Shown: positions 54,056 through 63,865, counted from the stretch's first letter. The stretch: 64,000 nucleotides of DNA from Synechococcus sp. PCC 6312 (GCF_000316685.1 NC_019680.1:3419407-3483406); one strand, 5' to 3'. A program made the numbers and translations. The notes: a model not told the origin generated them from the letters alone.

Positions 54056-54382
54056 AAATCGCTCCCAATCGGGCCCAAATTGAAACTGCATGGTGGGGAA
54101 GATGGCTTCGACATTATCATCGGGGCGGGGAATCACCACGGAGGAGCAAAATAGGGTTTCTTCTTTCGGGCTTTCGGCTGGAACTTTTTTAGCAGCCATT
54201 TCTCCCGCTGCAACCGAGGCCTGGACTTCAGCCACATCGCCTCGGACAATAATCGTCAGTCGGGCCCCACTGAGACGTTCATATCCCACCAATGTCACCC
54301 GCGCTGCTTTAACCATCACATCCGCCACAGCCAAGGCCGGGGGAGTTCCCAACACTTCTACCATTCCAACGGCTATCGGCAC
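54047..54382 (-). CDS. ccmK: Carboxysome shell protein, BMC domain (CcmK3/4-like)
   Basis: The single BMC-domain protein forms hexamers in the carboxysome shell. The 111-residue protein starts MPIAVGMVEVLGTP and has VMVKAARVTLVGYERLSG and RGDVAEVQASVAAGEMAA, followed by VVIPRPDDNVEAIFP. Compared with CcmK1/2 it has a short insertion (PAESPKEETLFCSS) before the VIPRP strand and a longer C-terminus. These are features of the accessory CcmK3/K4/K5/K6 group. No other ccm gene is in the window. Confidence 0.88.
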   Translation of the reverse strand: MPIAVGMVEVLGTPPALAVADVMVKAARVTLVGYERLSGARLTIIVRGDVAEVQASVAAGEMAAKKVPAESPKEETLFCSSVVIPRPDDNVEAIFPTMQFQFGPDWERFLV

Positions 54383-54827
54383 AGCTTATGACCTCGCATC
54401 TTTGGGCTAATGTTCATGATCAACCCATATTTTAATCCAGGAGCTACCCCAACCAAGCCTCGATAGTCGGAAATTCAATGATTCCAACCAATGATAAATA
54501 TAAATATTTTTTATTGTTACTGTCACTAAGCCGATGGTGCTGGCCCTTAGGGATTGAATAGAGAAATGTCAGAAAGTTTCTTCTTGGCAGAATTCTTAAG
54601 ATTTCTATAAATCCGCACCGTCAATGTATCGGCAGAGATGATGAGCCTCAGCGTTGCGCTGCAAAAGTGATCCCTAAAATTACGACTGCTACCCCAAAAC
54701 TATTTGTGTTAGGTTATGCTTAATACATCGTGATAAAACATCATCAATATTATTTGAGACGTTAGATTTTCTGGCGTTGCTTCCTGTACCTTGTCCTTTT
54801 AGCCCAGGCCTGGAGTTAACTAAACCT
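54383..54827. other. Intergenic region, no gene seen
   Basis: This lies between the ccmK start and a small ORF on the plus strand. It is AT-rich around 54495-54520. No RNA or ORF was recognised beyond the promoters that must be here. Confidence 0.5.
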
Positions 54828-54962
54828 ATGGACTACATTGAGCAAATTTTGGAAACATTGAACTCTTGGTTAAAAAAACTGGTGGAACTCCTTGCCGGTG
54901 ATGAGACTGAGCCAGCCCTTGAACCCATTCCAGTCCCAGTCCGGGATCGCAACGGTCGCTAA
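54828..54962 (+). CDS. Small acidic-tailed protein upstream of aroQ
   Basis: From the ATG at 54828 the 44-residue product has an amphipathic helix (IEQILETLNSWLKKLVELLA) followed by an acidic, Pro-rich tail ending PIPVPVRDRNGR. It stops 21 bases before aroQ in the same direction, so it is likely co-transcribed. No family is named; the pattern looks constrained, but this cannot be shown from one sequence. Confidence 0.6.
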   Translation: MDYIEQILETLNSWLKKLVELLAGDETEPALEPIPVPVRDRNGR

Positions 54963-54983
54963 GCATTTCGGGATTCCCTGAAT

Positions 54984-55427
54984 TTGATCACCATTGCTGT
55001 TATCCACGGCCCCAACTTAAATCTTTTGGGAACAAGAGAGCCTGGGGTTTATGGTTCAACCTCTCTTAAAGAAATTAACCACACTTTAGAGCAACTGGCT
55101 GAGTCTCTGGGTGTAAATGTTCTCTGCCAGCAGTCGAATCATGAAGGCATACTTGTAGATTGGCTCCACCAGGCCGGGGCCAGCTATTCTGGAGTCCTGA
55201 TCAATGCTGGAGCCTATACCCATACCAGCGTGGCGATTCGAGATGCTATCGCCGCCATCCAGATCCCAGTGGTTGAGGTTCACCTAAGCAATATCCATAA
55301 ACGAGAAGAATTTAGACATTATTCTTACCTAGCCCCAGTGGTCATAGGACAAATTTGTGGATTTGGACCCGACAGTTACCTCCTGGGCCTGCGGGGTATT
55401 ATCCAGCATCTTCAACAGCACAATTAA
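54984..55427 (+). CDS. aroQ: 3-dehydroquinate dehydratase, type II
   Basis: The enzyme catalyses the third step of the shikimate pathway. The 147-residue protein has [16 protein letters not shown] (with the catalytic Arg and Tyr), the QSNHEG loop, [15 protein letters not shown] (catalytic His) and VEVHLSN. Start is TTG at 54984. All key residues are present. Confidence 0.97.
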   Translation: MITIAVIHGPNLNLLGTREPGVYGSTSLKEINHTLEQLAESLGVNVLCQQSNHEGILVDWLHQAGASYSGVLINAGAYTHTSVAIRDAIAAIQIPVVEVHLSNIHKREEFRHYSYLAPVVIGQICGFGPDSYLLGLRGIIQHLQQHN

Positions 55428-55452
55428 GCGCGCATCAAGAATAGTTTGTTTG

Positions 55453-56451
55453 TTAACGCCTGATCACCGCAAAACCCACTCCAAATAAAATTAAGCCACC
55501 CCCAAGCATCAAAGCCAGGCCAGGACGTTCCCCAAAGACCCAAAAGGCTAAGACACTCGCAGCAATTGGCTCCGCTAAAACCGCTAAAGTAACCCAAGTT
55601 GGGGAAAGCCAGCGAATCGCCCAGTTCAAGCTCGTATGACCAACCAATTGCGGAACTAGGGCTAACAGCAGCAGCACACCATAAATTTCCCCCGCCCAAC
55701 CGCCATAGGCAACCCCCAAAAGCGGTGGAAGCGGCAGAAGAATTAGGGCGGCACTGGTATTGGCAATGGCGGTATAGTGCTGAATGCTTAACCCTTGGGC
55801 CTGAGCCTGCTCCCCACTAATGAAATAGAAACTAACGGCCCAAGCCGCTAATAAAGCGAGGCCATTTCCTAAAAGGGGCTGGGGCGCGAGGTCTCCTGCT
55901 TTTTCCCCCAGGCCAATGAGCAACCCACCGCCACAGGCCACCGTAATGCCAAACATCGTCCCCCAGGTTAGCTTTTTGCCTTGCCAAAGGTACTGAATCA
56001 CGGCTGTCCAAATCGGGGTTGTGGTCACCAAGGTTGTCGAAGCAACAATGGATGTGTAATTGAGGGAGCTAAACCAAAGGCCAAAATGGGCTGCCAAGCA
56101 AAATCCAGCCATAAGTCCCCAACCATAGGCTGAGAGGCGTTGCTGAGAATTGGGTTTAGAGATGCCAGACAAGTTCGGGCGTTGCCAGAGGTGGGCGAGC
56201 ACTGGGGCCGTAGTTTTAATAAATTGTGGCAGTAATAGTAAAGCAGCAATCCCCAGACGGCCGGCTGCTAAAAAGATACTAAAGCCAATACCGCTTGTAT
56301 AACTGGACTCAAGTCCCAAGGATGCGGTTGCGAGAGTGGCCCAACGGACTAAAATTGCCGCTGTGGAAACTGCAATGACCGCCAAGCCTAAGACCAGGCC
56401 CAGGACAACCCCCTTGGGATGATGGCTGCTCAGAGACACAATATTACACAA
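55453..56451 (-). CDS. EamA/DMT family transporter
   Basis: The 332-residue membrane protein has ten hydrophobic segments in two EamA repeats, e.g. LRW-type start (AAILVRWATLATASLG), CLAAHFGLWFSSLNYTSIVA and the late LAVLAEPIAASVLAFWVFGE, all typical of the family. Substrate is unknown. It is convergent with aroQ, 25 bases away. The first 12 residues before the first helix are uncertain. Confidence 0.9.
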   Translation of the reverse strand: MCNIVSLSSHHPKGVVLGLVLGLAVIAVSTAAILVRWATLATASLGLESSYTSGIGFSIFLAAGRLGIAALLLLPQFIKTTAPVLAHLWQRPNLSGISKPNSQQRLSAYGWGLMAGFCLAAHFGLWFSSLNYTSIVASTTLVTTTPIWTAVIQYLWQGKKLTWGTMFGITVACGGGLLIGLGEKAGDLAPQPLLGNGLALLAAWAVSFYFISGEQAQAQGLSIQHYTAIANTSAALILLPLPPLLGVAYGGWAGEIYGVLLLLALVPQLVGHTSLNWAIRWLSPTWVTLAVLAEPIAASVLAFWVFGERPGLALMLGGGLILFGVGFAVIRR

Positions 56452-56947
56452 CAGGAGCGCAGTTGTAAGATGAGTAAGAAAATTAAGTTAGACTAATTCT
56501 GGAAAAATCCCTTCGGCATCAAAAGCATCCATACTATTTCTGAAGCGGCAGCTACAGGCCTTCTGATTTGCGCCTTACCCTTTCGGAGTAATTTGCCTTT
56601 TCGGGGATTTGAGGGGCTATGCGGGGGAAAAGATAGCCCAACTAACCGAGATAATAACCTAACTGACTCCAAATGTGCAAGTCAAATCCTGCAAAAAATT
56701 TCAAGCCTGGAGATTATATAGGCTTACCGATTAGGGCTGTGGCTCCGAGAGCGTTCCTATCGCAAACAGTACTGATTTATGAGCAAATGAAAGGCTGTTT
56801 CCGACATAAGCTGATAATCATCAAGTATTCTCAAAAATGAAGACGGACTACCATGGCAGATGATCAGGTGAGATGACGGACTGGCAAAACATCTCAGATT
56901 GTTATGAGTCAAAACAGTCTCCGTAGCTCCGGATCTAAAATCTGTTA
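56452..56947. other. Intergenic region, no gene seen
   Basis: This 496-bp gap lies upstream of the EamA gene and downstream of pxcA, both on the minus strand. No ORF, tRNA or known structured RNA was recognised. Confidence 0.5.
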
Positions 56948-58177
56948 CTACTGATTCATCTTCTCTAAAATAGCGACAGAAGAGGGCGAGGTACGGGTTA
57001 AATAGTTAAAGACCCAAAACTTGAACCAGGAATCCATGATCACGGGGACTGTAGCAATAAAACTATTATTAAAGGTGCGACTCTCTGGCAGCCCAAAATG
57101 AGAGGCAATCCCACCCAAAATAACTTCCCACCCTTCCGGTGAGTGATACCCCACAAATAAATCTGTGACAAGGATGACCAAAAAGACTTTAGTCGTGTCA
57201 TTGAGAGAGGTAAACGTCCGCCCAAAAAACATCCGCAGGGCCTGGAGTTGTCGCCGTCCCCCATAAACCAAAAGAACAAAGGAAGCGAGGGAAATGATAT
57301 CCGCAAAAATATTCTTCAGGCCATCTAAGGTGCGATACCCGGCCTGGCGATAGAGTTCTTCGGCTTTTTCCTTGAGTCTTGCTCGCATTTGATCCGTGGA
57401 AGAGGCGGGTACTAATCCTAAGATTTCGCCAATTTCTAGCTTTTCCTTATATTCAAAAAACTCTCGGCGAAAGTGTTCCCCCACCTCTTGACTAATTTCA
57501 GCCGGATTGGGATTGCGATTCCACCAGCCATCTAACAACGGCTCAAAGATCAGATTGCGGGTCGTAATTTGCACAACAAGGGGAACAATGACCAGAATTA
57601 GGAGCCAGCGAATGGCCGTAGCTTGTTGTCTGCGCAGAATGCGTAAATCTTGAACGACTTCCTGTTCATAGTCTGGGTTCAATTCTCGTCTGATTTGATT
57701 GGCTGTATCAATAAAGTTACCAATCAATAAAGAGCTTTGAGGTGGCTTGCGGCTATCGGTGGTTAAAGCAACAATTTCTCCACTGTTGGTAATCGGATCC
57801 GTAATTAAAGCATTATTGGCACTGGGCTTGGTGGACTTTAAGCCACTCTTGGTGAAGACCGGAGCTAGATTGTGATACTTACTGGCAACTGACTCAATAA
57901 AGGCTAACTTGGCGAGAATCTCCGTTTCTTGAGGATCGTTTTGGAGATTTTTAAACCGGCCAGTTAGCTGAAACTGACTGAGATTAAATTCGATAACATT
58001 GAGTTGTTGTTCCACCTTACTTTGTAAATACGCTGAGGCAGCTTTTCCCAGTTGAGGGTCAAAGCTCACGGCCTGGCCTTGAAAATGTTTATCTTCAATG
58101 TCCTTGAGGGCAATTGCACCTTGGTAGGCTTTTTCTAGACTACTCAGTTGCCACTGCTGTAACCACCGCTGCCACAT
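56948..58177 (-). CDS. pxcA: Proton extrusion protein, CemA/PxcA family
   Basis: This inner-envelope protein of cyanobacteria (CotA/PxcA; chloroplast CemA) is involved in light-driven proton exchange and indirectly in CO2 and ion uptake. The 409-residue protein has a long soluble N-terminus and a C-terminal membrane part with helices near WLLILVIVPLVVQITTR, IISLASFVLLVYGGRR, VFLVILVTDLFVGYHSPEGW and VIMDSWFKFWVFNYLTR. The EGWE-x-I-L-G-G-I motif is typical. It is divergent from slt. Confidence 0.95.
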   Translation of the reverse strand: MWQRWLQQWQLSSLEKAYQGAIALKDIEDKHFQGQAVSFDPQLGKAASAYLQSKVEQQLNVIEFNLSQFQLTGRFKNLQNDPQETEILAKLAFIESVASKYHNLAPVFTKSGLKSTKPSANNALITDPITNSGEIVALTTDSRKPPQSSLLIGNFIDTANQIRRELNPDYEQEVVQDLRILRRQQATAIRWLLILVIVPLVVQITTRNLIFEPLLDGWWNRNPNPAEISQEVGEHFRREFFEYKEKLEIGEILGLVPASSTDQMRARLKEKAEELYRQAGYRTLDGLKNIFADIISLASFVLLVYGGRRQLQALRMFFGRTFTSLNDTTKVFLVILVTDLFVGYHSPEGWEVILGGIASHFGLPESRTFNNSFIATVPVIMDSWFKFWVFNYLTRTSPSSVAILEKMNQ

Positions 58178-58365
58178 AGGGGAAATCCAAGTTGAGATGA
58201 GGGATCAAAAATTACTCTCAGTCTAAGGCCCGTCCCTTCAATTGAATCGCAGATCGGTAAGGATTTGACCGGAACAGGCTAGAGTGATGGCAGATTTTGC
58301 TGTTGCCCTGCTCTGGATTGTAGAACTTTACTACACCTCCGGTAGGCTATTGCCAACGTTCGCAG

Positions 58366-60501
58366 ATGTTACCCAAACTTACCCCCTGGTTGATGATGCT
58401 CAAGTCAAAAAAAAGCACCTGGATTGCTGCGGGCCTGGGACTAGTGGCCGTTGGGGGCATTGGGGTCGGAATTTGGTGGAGTCTGAAACAGCAAGAATCT
58501 CCCCAGGCCAGTACCAACACCTTTGCTGAAATCCTCCAGGCCCCAGAGCCAAACCAAATTGCCAGTCTGGAAAAACTCGCCGATCAAGGCCTACCGCTGC
58601 AACAGGCCCAGGCCCGGTATTTACTGGCGATCTCTGCCCTGGAAAAGAGTGACCCCAATGCCGCCCTTGACTGGTTAAAGGACTTAGAACAAAAAAATAC
58701 ACCCCTGACTGCCCCGATTTTGGTTCTACAAGCCCAGGCCTATGAAAAAGCCAATCAACCCACCCCAGCCAAAGCCACTTGGGAAAAGATAGTCCGCCAG
58801 TTTCCCCAAGAGCCGGAAGCTGCCCTCGCCCTGTTGGCGTTGAATCAACCCGACCAAGCCCTGGCCCAATTTCCCCAAGTCCCAGCCGTCGTGGAACTGG
58901 CCCAAAAACGCCTCCAGGCCAATCCCCGCCAACGGTCGCTGCTGGTGTTGATTGCAAAACATGGCCTGTTTTTAGAGAATTATCTTGAGATTCTGGATCA
59001 ACTCACTAAATATTATTCCCAGGAACTTAAACCGGAAGATTGGGCGGCCATTGGCTTTGGTTATTGGGAAAACCTGTCTTACAAAAAAGCGGGCCGGGCC
59101 TATTTGCAAGCTCCCCCCACGGCATTTAATACCTATCGAGCGGGCCGAGCGTTGCAACTGGGCGATGAACGGAACCAAGCCATTACGACCTATCAACGGG
59201 TTGTCCAAAAATTTCCCAAGACAAAAGAAGCGGCCCTGGCCTGGTTACGTTTAGGTCGTTTGAGTGAGAGTAATGCCCAGGCCCTGCGCTATTTTCAACA
59301 GGCAATGACAACATCCAAGGCTGCTAAGACTTCTACTATTGCTGCTGATGCCCTCCTAGATCAAGCTGGCCGTCTGGAAAAAAGCGGGAATTTGGCCCAG
59401 GCTGCCCAGGCCCGAGAAACCTTATTAACTACCTATGCCACTACTCCGGCCGCCGCCCAACTGAGATGGCAACAGGCCCAACGGGATGCCCAAGCCGGAA
59501 ATCTGGGGGAAGCGAGAACCTGGGCGCAATCTCTGCTCAAAAATAATCCCGATAGTGAACTGGCTCCAACTGCAGCCTTTTGGTTAGGGCAATGGGCAAC
59601 GGATCAGCAACAACGGCAAAAAGATTGGCAGATTCTGACGGAAAAATATCCCTATTCCTATTACACTTGGCGGGCCTTGAGCCTTTTGGGTAAACCGGTT
59701 GGCACCTTTACCACGGTGCGGGGCCTCAATCCTCCAGTTGACCCGGAAAAACGGCAAATTTTACCCCTCAGTGCTGGCTCTCAAACCTTACAGGCTCTCT
59801 ATGAAATGGGCCAATATGACCTGGCCTGGAGTCGCTGGCAATGGGAATTTCGGCATCGGGTTGAACCAACAGCGGCGGCCCAATTAACGGATGGCCTGGT
59901 ACGGGTGGGGGTGGGGGATTATTTGGATGGGATTTTCATGCTGGAGAATCTGCAACAACGGGCCCGGACTGAACCCGCCACCGCCAAGTTTTTGACCCCC
60001 ATGCTGAAAAATCCTGCCTATTGGTATGCGCTTTACCCCTTACCCTTTTGGTCACAAGTCCAGGCCTGGTCAGCAAAACGGCAGATAAACCCTCTTTTGG
60101 TGATGTCTTTAATTCGCCAAGAGTCGCGCTTTGAAGTCGGGATTCAGTCGGTTGTGGGAGCCACGGGGTTAATGCAAGTCATGCCTGATACCGCGGCCTG
60201 GATTGCCCCCCAAATTGGTCTGACATCCTATCGGTTGGACAATGTGGAGGACAGTCTCAACCTGGGAACTTGGTACTTTGCCCACACCCATGACCTCCAT
60301 GACCAAAATACCCTCCTGGCCTTAGCGAGCTACAATGCCGGGCCGGGAAACGTGGCAGATTGGCTCCAGCGATTTGGCTACAAGGATCCGGATCAGTTTA
60401 TTGAGCAAATTCCTTTTCCCGAAACCTATGGCTATGTCAAGTCTATTTTGGGTAACTATTGGAACTATCTCCGGCTCTACAGTCCTCAGTCTCCCCTCTA
60501 G
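58366..60501 (+). CDS. slt: Soluble lytic murein transglycosylase
   Basis: The enzyme cleaves peptidoglycan between MurNAc and GlcNAc. The 711-residue protein has a signal/membrane anchor near residues 18-40 (STWIAAGLGLVAVGGIGVGI), about 500 residues of alpha-helical superhelix (TPR-like repeats), and a C-terminal SLT catalytic domain with the Glu in SLIRQESRFEVGIQSVVGA, plus GLMQVMPDTAAWIAP and ALASYNAGPGNV. An ATG at 58393 would be a slightly shorter start. Confidence 0.95.
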   Translation: MLPKLTPWLMMLKSKKSTWIAAGLGLVAVGGIGVGIWWSLKQQESPQASTNTFAEILQAPEPNQIASLEKLADQGLPLQQAQARYLLAISALEKSDPNAALDWLKDLEQKNTPLTAPILVLQAQAYEKANQPTPAKATWEKIVRQFPQEPEAALALLALNQPDQALAQFPQVPAVVELAQKRLQANPRQRSLLVLIAKHGLFLENYLEILDQLTKYYSQELKPEDWAAIGFGYWENLSYKKAGRAYLQAPPTAFNTYRAGRALQLGDERNQAITTYQRVVQKFPKTKEAALAWLRLGRLSESNAQALRYFQQAMTTSKAAKTSTIAADALLDQAGRLEKSGNLAQAAQARETLLTTYATTPAAAQLRWQQAQRDAQAGNLGEARTWAQSLLKNNPDSELAPTAAFWLGQWATDQQQRQKDWQILTEKYPYSYYTWRALSLLGKPVGTFTTVRGLNPPVDPEKRQILPLSAGSQTLQALYEMGQYDLAWSRWQWEFRHRVEPTAAAQLTDGLVRVGVGDYLDGIFMLENLQQRARTEPATAKFLTPMLKNPAYWYALYPLPFWSQVQAWSAKRQINPLLVMSLIRQESRFEVGIQSVVGATGLMQVMPDTAAWIAPQIGLTSYRLDNVEDSLNLGTWYFAHTHDLHDQNTLLALASYNAGPGNVADWLQRFGYKDPDQFIEQIPFPETYGYVKSILGNYWNYLRLYSPQSPL

Positions 60502-60716
60502 GCAGATTAAATCGGTTTGACTCAATTCAAAAGTTTGTCCCTCTGGCGTTATACAGACTGTTCTGAGAGAGTAGAAATCTTAAAAAGACTGTCCAGAGAG
60601 CATTTCCTGACTTGTCCCCATCTAGCCCTCAATGAGTAGCACGATAGTTTTGCCCATTCTGGCGGTGACTGTTTTTACCAATGAGGGTAGTATAGCGATC
60701 AGGACAATTCATGTTC

Positions 60717-61514
60717 CTATGATGCAATGCCAATTTCTAAGATGACTGGGGCATGATCACTAGGTTTTTCCAGTTTGCGCGGGGCCGAGTCAATGACACA
60801 ATTCTGGGCCTGGGCATAAAGTCCCGCCGTGAGATAGTGATGATCAATCCGCCAACCCCGATTACCCCGAAACGCGCCGGTGCGATAGTCCCACCAACTG
60901 TAATGGCCCGTTTCTGGGGTGAATTTCCGAAAACCATCCTGAAAGCCCAAGGCAGCTATTTGCTCTAAGGCTTCTCGCTCTGGATCGGTAGCCATAATGT
61001 GGGTTTCTCGCCCTTGGGGATCGTGAATGTCAATATCCTCTGGGGCAATGTTAAAGTCACCACAGATAATCATTTCCTCCGCTGCATTGGCTTGTAACGT
61101 GGCGATGTAGGTTCTTAGCGTCGCTAACCAGGCCAGTTTGTAGTGATATTTATCCGTCCCCATTGCCAAACCATTGGGAATATAGACATTAATCACCCTA
61201 ATATTGGGCGCAATGATCCCCGTAATCAACCGTTTTTGAGTCTCTAAGTCGCCAACATCACCCAAGACGGGACTAAATCCAGTGGAGATTTCGGTCACTG
61301 GCTCACGACTGAGGATCGCCACGCCGTTGTAGGCTTTTTGTCCAGAAATATAAACGTGATAGCCTAAATCTGTCAGCGGGGCCTGGGGAAAGAGTTCATC
61401 CACCACTTTGGTTTCTTGCACACAGAGAACATCGACTGGATTGGCCTGCAACCACTGGCAAACCTGATCCAAGCGTGTCCGAATTGAGTTGACATTCCAA
61501 GTGGCAATTTTCAT
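60717..61514 (-). CDS. xth: Exodeoxyribonuclease III
   Basis: The enzyme is an AP endonuclease and 3' exonuclease of base excision repair. From the ATG at 61514 the 265-residue protein starts MKIATWNVNSIRTRLDQV and has LCVQETKV (metal-binding Glu), the ICGDFNIAPEDIDIHDP segment, and GWRIDHHYLT with the catalytic Asp-His. The longer frame to 61577 adds 21 unrelated residues that overlap the upstream antiporter gene. Its start is 19 bases after the antiporter stop, so the two are one operon. Confidence 0.97.
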   Translation of the reverse strand: MKIATWNVNSIRTRLDQVCQWLQANPVDVLCVQETKVVDELFPQAPLTDLGYHVYISGQKAYNGVAILSREPVTEISTGFSPVLGDVGDLETQKRLITGIIAPNIRVINVYIPNGLAMGTDKYHYKLAWLATLRTYIATLQANAAEEMIICGDFNIAPEDIDIHDPQGRETHIMATDPEREALEQIAALGFQDGFRKFTPETGHYSWWDYRTGAFRGNRGWRIDHHYLTAGLYAQAQNCVIDSAPRKLEKPSDHAPVILEIGIAS

Positions 61515-61533
61515 AAATCGAGTTTTGCTGGTT

Positions 61534-62613
61534 TTAGACTGGTGGATGAAAGTAAAAGGCTGTGCCCAAAATGGCATAGGTCGCCAATAATAACGCGCCT
61601 TCTAACCAATTGGAACGGCCATCAAGACTAATTAAATTAGCGACAACAACGGCAATGATCACCGCTACCACTTCAAAGGGGTTAAAGTTCAAATCCATCG
61701 GTTGGCCAATGGCCTGGCCCACTAGAACCAGAATCGGTGCCACTAGCAGCGCCACTAACAAGCTCGACCCCATCGCCACAGAAACGGCCAAATCCATATT
61801 GTTTTTCATCGCCACCCGCACCGAAGTGACATATTCCGCTGCTCCACCCACCAACGGCAATAAAATCACCCCCGTAAAGAGAGGTGTGAGACCCAAGCCT
61901 GAGGTGGCTTCCTCGACAACCCCAACAAAAATTTCTGACTCAAAGGCAACTCCAATGGTGGCAATCACTAAAACAGAGACCCAGAGCACCAAGTTGGGTT
62001 TATGACTGGGTTCCACTTCCCCTTCCAAATCCACTTGGCTGACATCGTAAAGGTAGCTATGAGTCTTGAGGGAGAACAGCAAGGTGAGGGCATAGACGAC
62101 AATCAGAACCACAGCCGTGACGATGGATAGATGACCAATGGCAGCATCTGTCACCCCTTTAGATGTAAAAATAACCATCGCCGGGAGCAAAATTGCCGAA
62201 ACCGCGACTGTCATTGAGGAGCCATTCACCCGCGCCACCACGGGGGCAAATTCCTGTTCCTTAAATCGCAAGCCGCCCAGAAACATGGATAGGCCCATCA
62301 CTAAGAGCAAGTTGCTGACAATTGTGCCGGTAATACTGGCTTTGACAATATCCACCAGGCCCGAGCGCAAGGCCACCAAGGCAATAATTAACTCTGTCGC
62401 ATTGCCAAACACCGCATTCAATAATCCACCAATGGTGGGCCCCGTTGCCAAAGCGACTTCTTCCGTAGCCGTACTCAGCCAAATCGCCAAGGGAATGATC
62501 CCCAATGCGGAGGTAAAAAAGATTGTCAAGGTATCCCAGTGCAAATAGTCCGCCGCAATAGATATTGGAATAAAAATCAGAAAACCCACGGAAATCAACT
62601 GTTTTAGCTTCAT
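61534..62613 (-). CDS. Ca2+/H+ antiporter (CaCA family, CaxA/ChaA-like)
   Basis: The exporter swaps Ca2+ for protons across the membrane. The 359-residue protein has ten to eleven hydrophobic segments and the two alpha-repeat motifs GNATELIIALVALRSG and GGAAEYVTSVRVAMKNNMDL, each with the ion-binding Glu. An acidic loop (DVSQVDLEGEVEPSH) lies between the halves. Length and motifs are complete. Confidence 0.95.
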   Translation of the reverse strand: MKLKQLISVGFLIFIPISIAADYLHWDTLTIFFTSALGIIPLAIWLSTATEEVALATGPTIGGLLNAVFGNATELIIALVALRSGLVDIVKASITGTIVSNLLLVMGLSMFLGGLRFKEQEFAPVVARVNGSSMTVAVSAILLPAMVIFTSKGVTDAAIGHLSIVTAVVLIVVYALTLLFSLKTHSYLYDVSQVDLEGEVEPSHKPNLVLWVSVLVIATIGVAFESEIFVGVVEEATSGLGLTPLFTGVILLPLVGGAAEYVTSVRVAMKNNMDLAVSVAMGSSLLVALLVAPILVLVGQAIGQPMDLNFNPFEVVAVIIAVVVANLISLDGRSNWLEGALLLATYAILGTAFYFHPPV

Positions 62614-62764
62614 AGGGGGCCGTGCCTTGGGGATTTATCCAAAATCGTTATGACTATGATATGGTGTAAATAAGAGATGTAACTGAATGTAACAATCCTA
62701 CCTTTGTTCAGTGCCTCATCACAGTTCATGACGCTGTTTTCGTAATAATTTAGGAGCGTATTCC

Positions 62765-63361
62765 ATGGCAGAAGGTTGTTTACAAGTTGGGCAGTTAGCC
62801 CCAGACTTTAATGCTACGGCTGTTTTTGATCAAGAGTTTAAGGATGTCAAACTCTCTGACTACCGGGGCAAATATGTGGTTCTGTTTTTCTACCCCTTAG
62901 ATTTCACCTTTGTTTGCCCGACTGAAATTATTGCCTTTAGTGATCGTTACAGCGAGTTTTCGGGCATCAATACGGAAATTTTGGGTGTGTCCGTAGATAG
63001 CCAATTTTCTCACCTGGCCTGGACGCAAAGTGACCGGAAAGCGGGGGGTGTTGGTGAGTTGAACTATCCCTTAGTCTCTGACCTGAAAAAAGAAATCAGC
63101 ACGGCTTACAATGTCTTGACCGAAGAAGGAGTGGCCCTGCGTGGGTTATTTATCGTTGACAAAGAAGGGATTATCCAACACGCCACGATCAATAACTTGG
63201 GCTTTGGTCGGAGTGTAGATGAAACTTTGCGGGTGTTGCAGGCAATTCAATACGTTCAATCTCACCCGGATGAAGTGTGTCCCGCCGGTTGGCAGCCTGG
63301 GGAGAAAACCATGAACCCCGATCCCGTCAAGTCCAAAGTTTATTTTGAAGCAGTAGGTTAA
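62765..63361 (+). CDS. 2-Cys peroxiredoxin
   Basis: The enzyme reduces peroxides in the cytosol. The 198-residue protein has the peroxidatic Cys51 in [12 protein letters not shown] and the resolving Cys172 in [11 protein letters not shown], both in their normal places. The YF motif near the C-terminus (KVYFEAVG) and GGVGELNYP are typical of the over-oxidation-sensitive type, as in plant chloroplasts. Family level is sure; the usual cyanobacterial name (prxII/tpx) was not assigned. Confidence 0.96.
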   Translation: MAEGCLQVGQLAPDFNATAVFDQEFKDVKLSDYRGKYVVLFFYPLDFTFVCPTEIIAFSDRYSEFSGINTEILGVSVDSQFSHLAWTQSDRKAGGVGELNYPLVSDLKKEISTAYNVLTEEGVALRGLFIVDKEGIIQHATINNLGFGRSVDETLRVLQAIQYVQSHPDEVCPAGWQPGEKTMNPDPVKSKVYFEAVG

Positions 63362-63396
63362 TTCCCTTCTCTTTTAATCAACGAATGAGATTTAAG

Positions 63397-63427
63397 ACTG
63401 CTTGGTTGAGGCTAGGCAGTTTTTTTG
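63397..63427 (+). terminator. Rho-independent terminator after peroxiredoxin
   Basis: ACTGCTTGG and CTAGGCAGT can pair (two G-U pairs) around a short loop, and the stem runs into TTTTTTTG. It lies 35 bases past the peroxiredoxin stop. Confidence 0.85.
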
Positions 63428-63865
63428 TTTTCAATTTACAAGATTAGGACAGGCCAGACATAGCAATCCCATCTGGTTATAGAACCTCTTAATGCTGGAA
63501 ATTCTGTTATGTCAAGGTTCTACCGTTTGGAAGTCAAAAAGAATTGCTGTAGTAGTAACCGTTTAAACCGAATATGGAAAAATTTCTTTTAATCACAGTC
63601 TGTATAGCAAGATACATGGGTTCCTAGAAACTGATTTTTGACATATTGACAGCTATGGATGGATATGGCACGATCCATAAACAAATTCATATAAAGTCTG
63701 CAATTCTGAAACAACATCATCGAACTACTTAGATACACATAACTATAACTAGCTTGGATTAGAAATATCTTTAGCTTTCTTCGATATTTACCTAGTTAAT
63801 AGATTAACACTAACAGGATTCATCAAAGGGACTTGATTCATATTCTATGTTTAAGGATAATCCTG
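63428..63865. other. Intergenic region, no gene seen
   Basis: This AT-rich gap of 438 bases lies between the peroxiredoxin terminator and the partial gene at the window end. No ORF or RNA was recognised. Confidence 0.5.

Larger units (their letters stand above)
14927..60069. repeat. Dispersed palindrome CCAGGCCTGG, 13 exact copies
   Basis: Exact copies start at 14927, 18756, 19848, 22952, 32005, 34686, 35102, 38192, 46284, 49560, 50188, 54804 and 60060. They fall mostly inside genes. Shorter forms (CCAGGCC and GGCCTGG) are far more numerous in the GC-rich parts and rare in the AT-rich island genes. The listing was made by eye and may miss some. Confidence 0.9.

Noticed and set aside
60540-60610. 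Two similar AGACTGT...GAGAG segments between slt and xth
   Set aside because: Short imperfect repeat without pairing or known motif; cannot be told from chance.
62632-62660. Possible promoter with TATGAT at 62655-62660 before the peroxiredoxin gene
   Set aside because: The -10-like element is plausible, but no convincing -35 was found and the distance to the start is long; not listed as a feature.
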